Of a DNA stretch of 5,313 nucleotides, positions 1 through 5,313 are shown piece by piece. The notes beneath the pieces were generated by a model. That model saw nothing but the letters and a program-made list of their open reading frames with translations. It did not search any database and was not told where the DNA came from. Location: the NCBI GenBank assembly GCA_937886325.1, contig CALABV010000074.1:1-5313 (forward strand). The letters are read 5' to 3'. Positions within the stretch are counted from its first letter, which is position 1. Every line of letters begins with the position of its first letter. This DNA is from an uncultured Geobacter sp. (GTDB taxonomy: Bacteria > Desulfobacterota > Desulfuromonadia > Geobacterales > Geobacteraceae). Made by a program: the position numbers and the translations under genes.

Positions 1-88
1 ATCGGCCCCATCTTATTGACTTGCCAAGGGTAATAGTGTACCGTAAACGCTTTAAATGTACTGGAAGAAGGACTCGTAGCGGCCGTTG
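1..88. other. Upstream leader: intergenic DNA or tail of a preceding gene
   Basis: This stretch is clearly AT-richer than the rest of the window. One + strand frame stays open from base 3 to a TGA at 87-89, encoding about 28 residues of a basic tail (it contains IDLPRVIVYRKRF). That stop would overlap the deacetylase ATG as TGATG, a classic coupling arrangement. Against this, only about 40% of third positions in the frame are G/C, far below the real genes here, and I do not recognise the peptide. The alternative is an ordinary intergenic leader. A purine-rich GGAAGAAGGA at 63-72 is the only Shine-Dalgarno-like run, and it lies 16 nt from the ATG, which is longer than usual. I cannot decide between the two readings from this window. 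Confidence 0.4.
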
Positions 89-910
89 ATGAACGCGATC
101 ACCATTGATGTGGAAGACTGGTTTCATGTCTGCGGACATGATGTCGATCCGGCTGCCGGGTCTTTCCAGCGAAGGGTGCGCCCGAATATCGAGAGGATTC
201 TCCGGCTGCTGGCGGAATACGAGGTTCGGGCGACTTTTTTTGTGCTCGGTTCCGTGGCGGAGGAGGATCCGTTGCTGGTTCCCCTGATCGCCGCCCAAGG
301 CCACGAAATCGCCTCCCACGGATATTCCCATACCCCGGCGCGGCAGCTGGGCCCCGAGGCGTTCCGGGATGAAGTACGGCGCACCGGGGAGATCCTGGAG
401 CGCCAGGGAGGCAGAAGGCCGGTGGGCTTCCGGGCGCCCCAGTGGTCGCTGGGTGGAGACTGCCGGTGGGCGTTCGAGATTCTGCGGGAAGAGGGGTACC
501 GGTATGATTCCAGCATGAACCCCCTCCCTTTTGTCGGCGACCGGAACGGTCCCCGTTTTCCCTTCGCACTAGGAGCCGGCCCGGGAACATTGCTGGAAAT
601 CCCTCCCATGGTGACCCCGTCCCCCATGGGCAACCTTCCCACGGGAGGAGGATGGGGGTTCCGGTTTTTTCCCCGCCGGATGATACGGGGAACGGTGAAC
701 GGGTACAACCGGGCAGGCGCGCCGGCCGTTCTCTACCTGCATCCCCGCGAGATGGAGGCGGACGGCCCCCGGCTCGCGCTGTCACCGCTTCGAAGATTTG
801 CCGTCTATGGAACGAGGAAAGATGCCGCGGGGCGCCTCCGGTACCTCCTGGAGAGCAGCTCCTTCGGCACGCTGGAACACGTGGTCGAATCGTGCATATC
901 TGTATCGTAG
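89..910 (+). CDS. Polysaccharide deacetylase, CE4 family (PEP-CTERM/XrtA-locus-like subfamily)
   Basis: Predicted 273-residue metal-dependent carbohydrate deacetylase of the NodB-homology (CE4) fold, which removes N- or O-acetyl groups from a polysaccharide or glycolipid sugar. The CE4 motifs appear in order: the N-terminal TIDVEDWF with D7, E9 and D10 (catalytic base and metal-ligand region), SHGYSH with metal ligands H77 and H81, FRAPQWS at 114-120, the GGWGFRFFP block at 187-195, and LYLHPRE at 215-221 with the catalytic-type H218. Length and the N-terminus right at the VDVED motif fit the subfamily seen in exosortase (XrtA/PEP-CTERM) exopolysaccharide loci. There is no signal peptide, so it probably acts in the cytoplasm, as this subfamily appears to. 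ATG 89 was chosen; TTG 86 is in frame just before it and an in-frame TAG at 77-79 rules out anything longer. The 3' end overlaps the glycosyltransferase by 19 nt, suggesting that both act on the same sugar. No exosortase or PEP-CTERM protein is visible here, so the substrate is unknown. Confidence 0.9.
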   Translation: MNAITIDVEDWFHVCGHDVDPAAGSFQRRVRPNIERILRLLAEYEVRATFFVLGSVAEEDPLLVPLIAAQGHEIASHGYSHTPARQLGPEAFRDEVRRTGEILERQGGRRPVGFRAPQWSLGGDCRWAFEILREEGYRYDSSMNPLPFVGDRNGPRFPFALGAGPGTLLEIPPMVTPSPMGNLPTGGGWGFRFFPRRMIRGTVNGYNRAGAPAVLYLHPREMEADGPRLALSPLRRFAVYGTRKDAAGRLRYLLESSSFGTLEHVVESCISVS

Positions 911-1554
911 TGCCTGCCTATAATGCCGGGGCGACCATTGCGCGGGTGGCGGAAGAAGCCCTCCGGCCCGGTTGTCCTCTCCTGGTGGTGGATGACGGGT
1001 CCATGGACGGAACCGCGGAACAGGTCGCGGACCTGCCGGTCGAGGTTATCCGGCACCCCGTGAACCTCGGCAAGGGGGCCGCGCTCCGCACCGGCTTTGC
1101 CTGGGCGCTCGATAAAGGCTTTTCCGGGATCGTAACCCTTGACGCGGACGGTCAGCATGACCCCTCGGCCATTCCCCGTCTCGCGGCCGCGGCCCTTGAA
1201 CAAGAGATGGACATTCTCATTGCGTCCCGCGCTACCCAGTTCGACGAAATGGCGGGGCTGCGCAGCTGGTGGAACCGGTTCGGGGTGTGGTGCATGAGGA
1301 AAAAGACCGGTTTCGAGATTACCGACAGCCAGTCCGGGTTCCGCTACTATTCGGCGCAGCTCCTGGAAACCGTGAACCTGACCGGAAGCGGTTACGAACT
1401 GGAGATGGAGATCCTGATGAAGGCCTGGCGCGGCGGCTTCCGCATCGGGAGCCTCCCCGTTGCCGCGCGGGTCGCGGACGGCCGCTCCACCAGCCATTTC
1501 CGGCCGGTGCGTGACACGTGGAATATCTGCATGACCTTCCTCAAATACAGGTGA
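892..1554 (+). CDS. Glycosyltransferase family 2 (DPM/DPG synthase-like, GT-A fold), soluble
   Basis: Predicted 220-residue inverting glycosyltransferase transferring a sugar from an NDP-sugar, probably to a lipid or lipid-linked acceptor. Seen in the protein: the opening strand HICIVVPAYNAG (2-13), VVDDGS at 32-37 (nucleotide binding), NLGKGAALRTG at 58-68, the DxD-type DADGQH at 84-89 (metal and sugar nucleotide), and DSQSGFRYY at 145-153, followed by YELEMEIL at 168-175. This pattern is that of the dolichyl-phosphate mannose/glucose synthase-like branch. No C-terminal transmembrane helices are present, so it is a catalytic domain only. GTG 892 is chosen because it falls immediately before the first beta strand; the frame is open further upstream to 652 but that part is antiparallel to no known domain and lies inside the deacetylase gene. 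The next GTG (910) would delete the first strand. The nearest purine run (GGAA, about 874-877) is too distant to be a good ribosome site, so coupling to the deacetylase is likely. Similar short GT2 proteins accompany LpxL-like acyltransferases in aryl polyene clusters. Confidence 0.88.
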   Translation: MHICIVVPAYNAGATIARVAEEALRPGCPLLVVDDGSMDGTAEQVADLPVEVIRHPVNLGKGAALRTGFAWALDKGFSGIVTLDADGQHDPSAIPRLAAAALEQEMDILIASRATQFDEMAGLRSWWNRFGVWCMRKKTGFEITDSQSGFRYYSAQLLETVNLTGSGYELEMEILMKAWRGGFRIGSLPVAARVADGRSTSHFRPVRDTWNICMTFLKYR

Positions 1555-1558
1555 GGGA

Positions 1559-1565
1559 AGAGGGA
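1559..1565 (+). promoter_or_regulatory. Ribosome binding site of the SPASM-like radical SAM gene
   Basis: AGAGGGA ends 9 nt before ATG 1575 and lies just after the glycosyltransferase stop. It supports the start at 1575 rather than the in-frame GTG at 1518, which lies inside the glycosyltransferase gene. Confidence 0.6.
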
Positions 1566-1574
1566 CATCGAATC

Positions 1575-2960
1575 ATGCTGCGAAGCCTGAAAAACTATTC
1601 AACGGAAAAGATCATTTCGCTCCTCCTTTCCCTGGCCGGCAATTCTTCCAATGAGAACCTGGTGCGGATGACCTACCTGATGGAGCTGCTGCCGAAGAAG
1701 GACTACTACCGGGAGCGGATCCGCTGGATCCGGCAGCTCATCCGCGATAACCACCCGAGCATCGAATTCCCCCGCAGGATCCTGCGCGACCTCCACCCCA
1801 ACCAGCGCGACAAGTGGATAGCAAACCTGACGGTCAACCACCTCCTTTCCGGAACCAACAAGCGCAAGGCGTGGCTGGACCGGGAGGGGTACTATCCGCC
1901 GTCTACGGTGGTCATCAGCCCCACCATGCGCTGCAACCTTTCCTGCTACGGCTGCTATGCCGGTGATTACGACAAATCCCTCGAACTCTCCCGGGAGGAG
2001 ATCGATTCCATTCTCATGCAGATGAAGGAGATGGGAGTCTACTTCGCCGTGATCTCCGGGGGTGAGCCGTTTTTCAAGGAAGACATCTTCGACGTCTTCA
2101 AGAAACACAGCGACATGGCGTTCCTGGTCTTCACCCACGGCGGCCTCATCGACGAAAGGATGGTGGAGCGGCTCATCGAGGTGGGGAACGTGATGCCCGC
2201 CTTCTCCCTGGAAGGGTACGAGAAGGAGACCGACGAGCGGCGCGGGCCGGGCCACTTCCGGAAAGTCATGCATGCCATGGACCTGCTGCGCGAGGCCGGG
2301 CTCTCCTTCTGCGGCTCCTTCACCCAGACGAGCCGCAACACCGACATCATCACCAGCGCCGACTACATCGACCTGCTGGTGGAAAAGGGGTGCTCCGCCA
2401 TCTGGCTCTTCTCATACGTGCCCGTAGGCCGGAAGCCGGACCTTTCCCTGATGCCCACGCCCGAGCAGCGTGACCTGATGCGACGCACGACCATCGAGTT
2501 CCGGGCGTCAAAGCCGATGATCATCGTGGATTTCTGGAACGACGGCCCCATCATCAGCGGCTGCATCGCCGGCGGAAGGAAGTATTTCCATATCAACGCC
2601 AACGGCGATATCGAGCCGTGCGTCTTCTGCCACTTCGCGGTGGACAACATCCGGCGCACGACCCTGAAGGAGGCGCTGCGATCGCCCCTGTTCCGCACCA
2701 TCCGGGAGCGCCAGGGGGAGCATGAAAATCTCCTCCGTCCCTGCATGCTCATCGACCATCCTGATGTCGGCAGGGAGATCTTCTCCACGGAAGGGGTCTA
2801 TCCCACCCATGGGGGCGCCGAGCAGATATTTACCGGGCTCGCGGCCGAGATGGACGGCTACGCACGACGCTACGGGGAGATCGCCGACCCCGCCTGGGAG
2901 AAGGAGTTCCGCGGCACATCCGATCGAGAAAAGAAAATCCGCTGCGGAAACAAGCCATGA
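1575..2960 (+). CDS. Radical SAM protein with C-terminal SPASM-like cysteine cluster, function unknown
   Basis: Predicted 461-residue radical S-adenosylmethionine enzyme. A helical N-terminal region (about 1-110) precedes the radical SAM barrel. The [4Fe-4S]/SAM motif is CNLSCYGC, with C120, C124 and C127 in CxxxCxxC spacing, followed by the SAM-contacting SGGEPF at 161-166. The C-terminal part holds C330 (SGCIAGGR), then YFHINANGDIEPC with C349, then C352 and C390 (LLRPC), which look like ligands of a second, SPASM/twitch-type iron-sulfur cluster. From memory, the FWNDGP...GCIAGGR...FHIN.NGD.EPC signature belongs to a family common in anaerobes that is annotated only as radical SAM protein; I know of no established substrate. 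ATG 1575 is preferred over GTG 1518 because of the ribosome site and because MLRSLKNYSTEKI looks like the natural family N-terminus. The gene sits 20 nt after the glycosyltransferase and 13 nt before the acyltransferase, so it is likely part of the same pathway, perhaps modifying the lipid chain or its head group. It is oxygen-sensitive by family expectation. Confidence 0.9.
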   Translation: MLRSLKNYSTEKIISLLLSLAGNSSNENLVRMTYLMELLPKKDYYRERIRWIRQLIRDNHPSIEFPRRILRDLHPNQRDKWIANLTVNHLLSGTNKRKAWLDREGYYPPSTVVISPTMRCNLSCYGCYAGDYDKSLELSREEIDSILMQMKEMGVYFAVISGGEPFFKEDIFDVFKKHSDMAFLVFTHGGLIDERMVERLIEVGNVMPAFSLEGYEKETDERRGPGHFRKVMHAMDLLREAGLSFCGSFTQTSRNTDIITSADYIDLLVEKGCSAIWLFSYVPVGRKPDLSLMPTPEQRDLMRRTTIEFRASKPMIIVDFWNDGPIISGCIAGGRKYFHINANGDIEPCVFCHFAVDNIRRTTLKEALRSPLFRTIRERQGEHENLLRPCMLIDHPDVGREIFSTEGVYPTHGGAEQIFTGLAAEMDGYARRYGEIADPAWEKEFRGTSDREKKIRCGNKP

Positions 2961-2961
2961 C

Positions 2962-2968
2962 GAGCGGA
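2962..2968 (+). promoter_or_regulatory. Weak ribosome binding site for the acyltransferase
   Basis: GAGCGGA ends 5 nt before GTG 2974. The match to the anti-Shine-Dalgarno sequence is only partial, but it lies in the short gap between the radical SAM stop (2958-2960) and the acyltransferase start and favours GTG 2974 as the start codon. Confidence 0.4.
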
Positions 2969-2973
2969 CTTCC

Positions 2974-3888
2974 GTGAGATTGTACAGCAGCATCAATCTG
3001 TTCCTCATCACGCTGCTGACCCTGCTGGTTCCCCGGTTTCTGTTCCCGCCGTTCGCCTTCCTTACCGGCGGGATCGTCTATCTCCTCATGGGGGAGAAAC
3101 GGCGCATCATCCGCGCCAACCTGCGGATCGTTACCGGCAGACGAGATGTGGAACGGCTGGTGTTTTCCACGATCTACAAATACTCCCTCAACTGGACCGA
3201 TGTCATGCTGATGATCCGGTTGCGGGGAAAGAAACTGGATGCCCTGATCGACAGGCGTGTCGGCAAGGAACATCTCGACGCTGCCATGGCCCGGGGCCGC
3301 GGGGCCATCCTCATCTCTCCCCACTTGGGGAACTGGGAACTGGGGGGGCTGGGCTTGGCGGAGATGGGATATCCCATCAACGTCCTCACCTTCCGGGAGC
3401 CGGACGAGCGGGTCAACGAGCTGCGTGAACGGGTGCGGAGCGAACGCGGTATCCGCTTCATCTACGTGGATCGCCACGATACCTCGCCGCTGGCCATAAT
3501 CGAGGCGGTGAACGCGCTGCGGCGCAACGAGATACTGGCGCTCCTGGGGGATCGGGACGGTTCCTCCCACACAGCGACCATGGAGTTTTTCGGACTGCCG
3601 GCGGACATCCCGCTGGGCGCGGCCTACCTGGGGCTGGCGAGCGGCGCGCCGGTGTTCCCGGTTTTCGTCCCCCGGGAGGGGAGGCGCTACGCGACCATCA
3701 TGGAGGATCCGGTCTGGTTCTCCGGGGGGCACGGGCTCCGCAAGCAGGCGATTGAGGAAGGCACGGCACGAATTTTACGGGTTTTTGAACGTTATATCAG
3801 AGCCTATCCGGACCAGTGGTACAATTTCTTCGACTACTGGGGAGTCATGGAGGGCCGGGAAAAGGATACCACATGTCTGAAGAATTGA
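2974..3888 (+). CDS. LpxL/HtrB-type lysophospholipid (lipid A-like) acyltransferase
   Basis: Predicted 304-residue inner-membrane acyltransferase that would transfer an acyl chain from an acyl-ACP to a lipid or glycolipid acceptor. A hydrophobic anchor spans about 7-38. The catalytic HX4E motif is H117-LGNW-E122 within ISPHLGNWELGG. Downstream are LLGDRDG at 190-196, the GAAYLGLASGAPVFPVFV block at 215-232 and the terminal YPDQWYNFFDYW at 278-289, corresponding to the family's P-x-QW signature. Length matches LpxL/LpxM proteins (about 300). GTG 2974 is chosen: it gives a normal N-terminus right before the membrane anchor. The open frame extends back to 2722, but that part is an out-of-frame shadow of the radical SAM gene. 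The 3' end overlaps the ACP gene by 16 nt, a strong hint that the adjacent ACP is its acyl donor. True lipid A late acyltransferases are usually not located with a private ACP and radical SAM genes, so a specialised lipid acceptor is more likely than housekeeping lipid A. Confidence 0.88.
   Translation: MRLYSSINLFLITLLTLLVPRFLFPPFAFLTGGIVYLLMGEKRRIIRANLRIVTGRRDVERLVFSTIYKYSLNWTDVMLMIRLRGKKLDALIDRRVGKEHLDAAMARGRGAILISPHLGNWELGGLGLAEMGYPINVLTFREPDERVNELRERVRSERGIRFIYVDRHDTSPLAIIEAVNALRRNEILALLGDRDGSSHTATMEFFGLPADIPLGAAYLGLASGAPVFPVFVPREGRRYATIMEDPVWFSGGHGLRKQAIEEGTARILRVFERYIRAYPDQWYNFFDYWGVMEGREKDTTCLKN
3327..3353 (+). other. G-quadruplex-forming motif inside the acyltransferase gene
   Basis: Four G-runs (GGGG 3327-3330, GGG 3335-3337, seven Gs 3342-3348, GGG 3351-3353) are separated by loops of 4, 4 and 2 nt, meeting the usual G3+N1-7 rule. 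The first two loops are both AACT. The run lies on the coding strand and encodes the catalytic HX4E motif region (LGNWELGGLG), so protein constraint and high GC can explain it. Whether it folds in DNA or mRNA is unknown. Confidence 0.55.
3860..3866 (+). promoter_or_regulatory. Ribosome binding site of the acyl carrier protein gene
   Basis: AAAAGGA with a 6-nt spacer precedes ATG 3873. It lies within the last codons of the acyltransferase gene and selects ATG 3873 over the in-frame GTG at 3816. This is the best-formed ribosome site in the window, consistent with the high molar need for an ACP. Confidence 0.65.
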
Positions 3889-4130
3889 TTACCCAGGTTA
3901 AACAGCTCATTATCGACAGCCTGCGCATCGACGGGATGACGCCGGAGGATATCGACACCGATGCCCCCCTGTTCGGCGAAGGCCTCGGCCTCGACTCCAT
4001 CGACGCCCTCCAACTGGTGGTGGCGATGGAGAAGGATTTCGGGGTGGTTGTGCCCGATGCCGAGACCGGAACCGTGGTGTTCCAGTCGGTGCGGAGCATG
4101 GCCGGGTATATCGCGGAACACCGGAAGTGA
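3873..4130 (+). CDS. Acyl carrier protein
   Basis: Predicted 85-residue acidic four-helix carrier protein (about 16 Asp/Glu against 6 Lys/Arg). The phosphopantetheine attachment site is S42 in LGLDSIDALQL (38-48), and helix III follows after FGVVVPDAE. Once modified by a phosphopantetheinyl transferase it would tether an acyl or polyketide-like intermediate as a thioester. The DSIDALQL version, rather than the DSLDTVEL of housekeeping AcpP, resembles ACPs that I associate with aryl polyene and related fatty-acid-like clusters, so this is likely a dedicated ACP. It overlaps the acyltransferase end by 16 nt and its own TGA overlaps the next gene's GTG (GTGA), so all three are likely translated together. 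ATG 3873 is chosen over the upstream in-frame GTG 3816 because of the good ribosome site and the normal ACP N-terminus MSEELITQVKQ. Confidence 0.93.
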   Translation: MSEELITQVKQLIIDSLRIDGMTPEDIDTDAPLFGEGLGLDSIDALQLVVAMEKDFGVVVPDAETGTVVFQSVRSMAGYIAEHRK

Positions 4131-5313
4131 AACTCCTCCTCGTGGCCCCCGGCTGGCCGAAGGGGAGGCTGTGGGGCGAGTTGGGGTTCAAGTTCCCATC
4201 CCTCTCCCTTGCCGCGCTCGCGGCGGTCACCCCTCATCAGTGGCAGGTCGGGCTGATCGACGAGAATATCGAAACCATCGATTTCGATTCGGAAGCGGAC
4301 CTGGTGGCCATCACGGCCATGACGCCCCAGGCGCCGCGGGCGTACCGGATTGCGGATTCCTTCCGTGAACGCGGTATTCCCGTGGTCATGGGCGGATTCC
4401 ATGCCAGCAACCTTCCCGATGAGGCGCTGAAACACGTGGACGCGGTTGTGGTGGGAGAGGGGGAGCTTGTCTGGCCCCGGCTGCTGGACGATCTGGAAAA
4501 GGGAACTCTGGCGCGCCTCTACCGGGCATCAGACCTGCTTTCCATGGGCGAAATCCCCCCGGCCCGACGGGAGGTTTTCCATGGGAAACGGTATCTGTTC
4601 ACCAACACCCTCCAGACGACACGCGGCTGCCCCCACGACTGCGAGTTTTGCTCCGTCACCGCCTTCTACGGCAGGAAATACCGGAAGCGTCCGGTGGAGT
4701 CGGTGCTCCGGGAGCTGGAAACGCTGCGCAAAAAGAATTCTTTCGCCTTTTTCGTGGACGACAACCTGGTGGGAGACCGCCGCTACGCCCTGGAGCTTTT
4801 TACCCGGATGCGTGGGATGGGTTTCAAGTGGCTGTCCCACGCGCCCATCGACCTGGCCGGCGATCCGGAACTGCTCCGTGCCGCGGGGGAATCGGGCTGC
4901 GTCGGCCTGTTCGTGGGCTTCGAATCCCTGAACGAGACCTCCCTTGCCGCCATGGGCAAGGTGACCAACCGCGCCGCCAGCTACCTGGAGGATGCGCGGG
5001 CCTTTCGCGACAACGGCATCGGCATCCTCGGCTCCTTTGTACTGGGTTACGACGGCGACACCCCCGGAGTGTTCGACGGCCTACTCCGTTTCTGCGAGGA
5101 GGCCCGGCTGGAGGCCGCCATCTTTCCCATCCTCACCCCTTTTCCCGGCACCGCGGTCCGGGCGCGGCTGGAGGCGGAGGGGAGGATCACCTCCAGCAAC
5201 TGGGAGGATTACGACATGGGGCACGTCACCTTCCGCCCCGTGGGGATGACGGCGGAGGAGCTGCAGGAGGGACACGATTGGCTCAACCGCTCCTTTTATT
5301 CCTTTTCCTCCAT
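4127..5313 (+). CDS. B12-binding domain radical SAM protein, 3' end outside window
   Basis: The frame stays open from GTG 4127 to the window edge (395 residues, no stop), so it is C-terminally incomplete. Residues 1-130 look like a cobalamin-binding Rossmann domain: the opening strand KLLLVAPGWP, LIDENIE at 43-49, VVMGGFHASNLPDEA at 87-100, and VVVGEGE at 107-113. A classical DxHxxG cobalamin-ligand histidine motif is not seen, as is common in this class. The radical SAM domain follows with C168, C172 and C175 in RGCPHDCEFC, then FVDDNLVGD at 209-217, GLFVGFESL at 260-268 and LTPFPGT at 336-342. The NWEDYDMGHVTFRP block at 358-371 resembles the C-terminal region of HpnP/BchE-like proteins. 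Family members are mostly methyltransferases or cyclases that use methylcobalamin and SAM. The GTGA overlap with the ACP stop indicates coupling and hints that the ACP-bound chain or the final lipid is its substrate. No convincing ribosome site precedes the GTG; start choice rests on the domain beginning there. Exact reaction unknown. Confidence 0.88.
   Translation, partial: MKLLLVAPGWPKGRLWGELGFKFPSLSLAALAAVTPHQWQVGLIDENIETIDFDSEADLVAITAMTPQAPRAYRIADSFRERGIPVVMGGFHASNLPDEALKHVDAVVVGEGELVWPRLLDDLEKGTLARLYRASDLLSMGEIPPARREVFHGKRYLFTNTLQTTRGCPHDCEFCSVTAFYGRKYRKRPVESVLRELETLRKKNSFAFFVDDNLVGDRRYALELFTRMRGMGFKWLSHAPIDLAGDPELLRAAGESGCVGLFVGFESLNETSLAAMGKVTNRAASYLEDARAFRDNGIGILGSFVLGYDGDTPGVFDGLLRFCEEARLEAAIFPILTPFPGTAVRARLEAEGRITSSNWEDYDMGHVTFRPVGMTAEELQEGHDWLNRSFYSFSS

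Noticed and set aside
16..44. Sigma-70-like promoter: TTGACT at 16-21 with TACCGT at 39-44 (17-nt spacer)
   Set aside because: The -35 match is good but the -10 matches only three of six positions, and the region may be coding for an upstream gene; too weak to annotate.
99..785. Long minus-strand open frame (228 codons) opposite the deacetylase
   Set aside because: It is a GC-bias shadow: low-complexity Pro/Gly/Arg-rich translation with no domain, lying fully antisense to a gene with clear CE4 motifs.
652..891. N-terminal extension of the glycosyltransferase to ATG 652
   Set aside because: The extra 80 codons overlap the conserved deacetylase C-terminus (including its LYLHP motif) in another frame and translate to unlike, Pro/Arg-rich sequence; the GT2 fold starts at GTG 892.
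805..1497. Minus-strand open frame (230 codons) opposite the glycosyltransferase
   Set aside because: No domain is recognisable and the + strand carries all GT2 motifs in order.
2722..2973. N-terminal extension of the acyltransferase to ATG 2722
   Set aside because: The 84 extra codons lie out of frame inside the radical SAM gene and are Ser/Pro/Arg-rich; the membrane anchor expected at the N-terminus follows GTG 2974.
2830..3732. Long minus-strand open frame (300 codons) opposite the acyltransferase
   Set aside because: Composition is that of an antisense shadow and it contains no recognisable motif, while the + strand frame has HX4E and the other LpxL-family blocks.
3961..4368. Plus-strand open frame (135 codons) spanning the ACP and B12 radical SAM junction
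   Set aside because: It is out of frame with both genes and is Arg/Gly/Pro-rich with no domain.
4446..4931. Plus-strand open frame (161 codons) inside the B12 radical SAM gene
   Set aside because: It is a shadow frame; the frame starting at 4127 carries the CxxxCxxC motif and stays open across the whole region.

Overview
This is a GC-rich bacterial window with third codon positions strongly biased to G/C. It carries six tightly packed genes, all on the + strand. Gene content and style (an XrtA/PEP-CTERM-locus-type polysaccharide deacetylase, an abundant SPASM-like radical SAM family, a cobalamin-binding radical SAM enzyme and an aryl-polyene-type acyl carrier protein) suggest an anaerobic or microaerophilic Gram-negative bacterium. 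A Geobacter/Desulfuromonadales-like organism is the best guess. That placement is inference from gene families and composition; no taxonomic marker gene is present.

Layout: bases 1-88 are AT-richer and hold either an upstream intergenic stretch or the last codons of a preceding gene. Then come a CE4 polysaccharide deacetylase (89-910), a family 2 glycosyltransferase (892-1554, GTG start), a radical SAM protein with a C-terminal SPASM-like cysteine set (1575-2960), an LpxL/HtrB-type acyltransferase (2974-3888, GTG start), an acyl carrier protein (3873-4130), and a B12-binding radical SAM protein that runs off the right edge (4127-5313, GTG start, no stop in window). Junctions are a 19-nt overlap, a 20-nt gap, a 13-nt gap, a 16-nt overlap and a 4-nt GTGA overlap. 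No terminator or internal promoter is visible, so the six genes are almost certainly one operon with translational coupling.

How they may work together (inference): the ACP would carry an acyl or polyene-like chain. The LpxL-type acyltransferase would move it to a membrane lipid or glycolipid acceptor. The glycosyltransferase and deacetylase would build or trim an N-acetylated sugar head group. One or both radical SAM enzymes would carry out unusual chemistry (methylation, C-C bond formation, cyclisation) on the chain or the head group. The GT2 + LpxL-type acyltransferase + ACP trio is shared with aryl-polyene/flexirubin-type fatty-acid-like pathways. The two radical SAM enzymes and the deacetylase are not part of the standard aryl polyene set. 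The window may therefore be the edge of an uncharacterised modified-lipid gene cluster. The ketosynthase, ketoreductase and dehydratase genes that would confirm this are not in view and should be sought to the right of base 5313.
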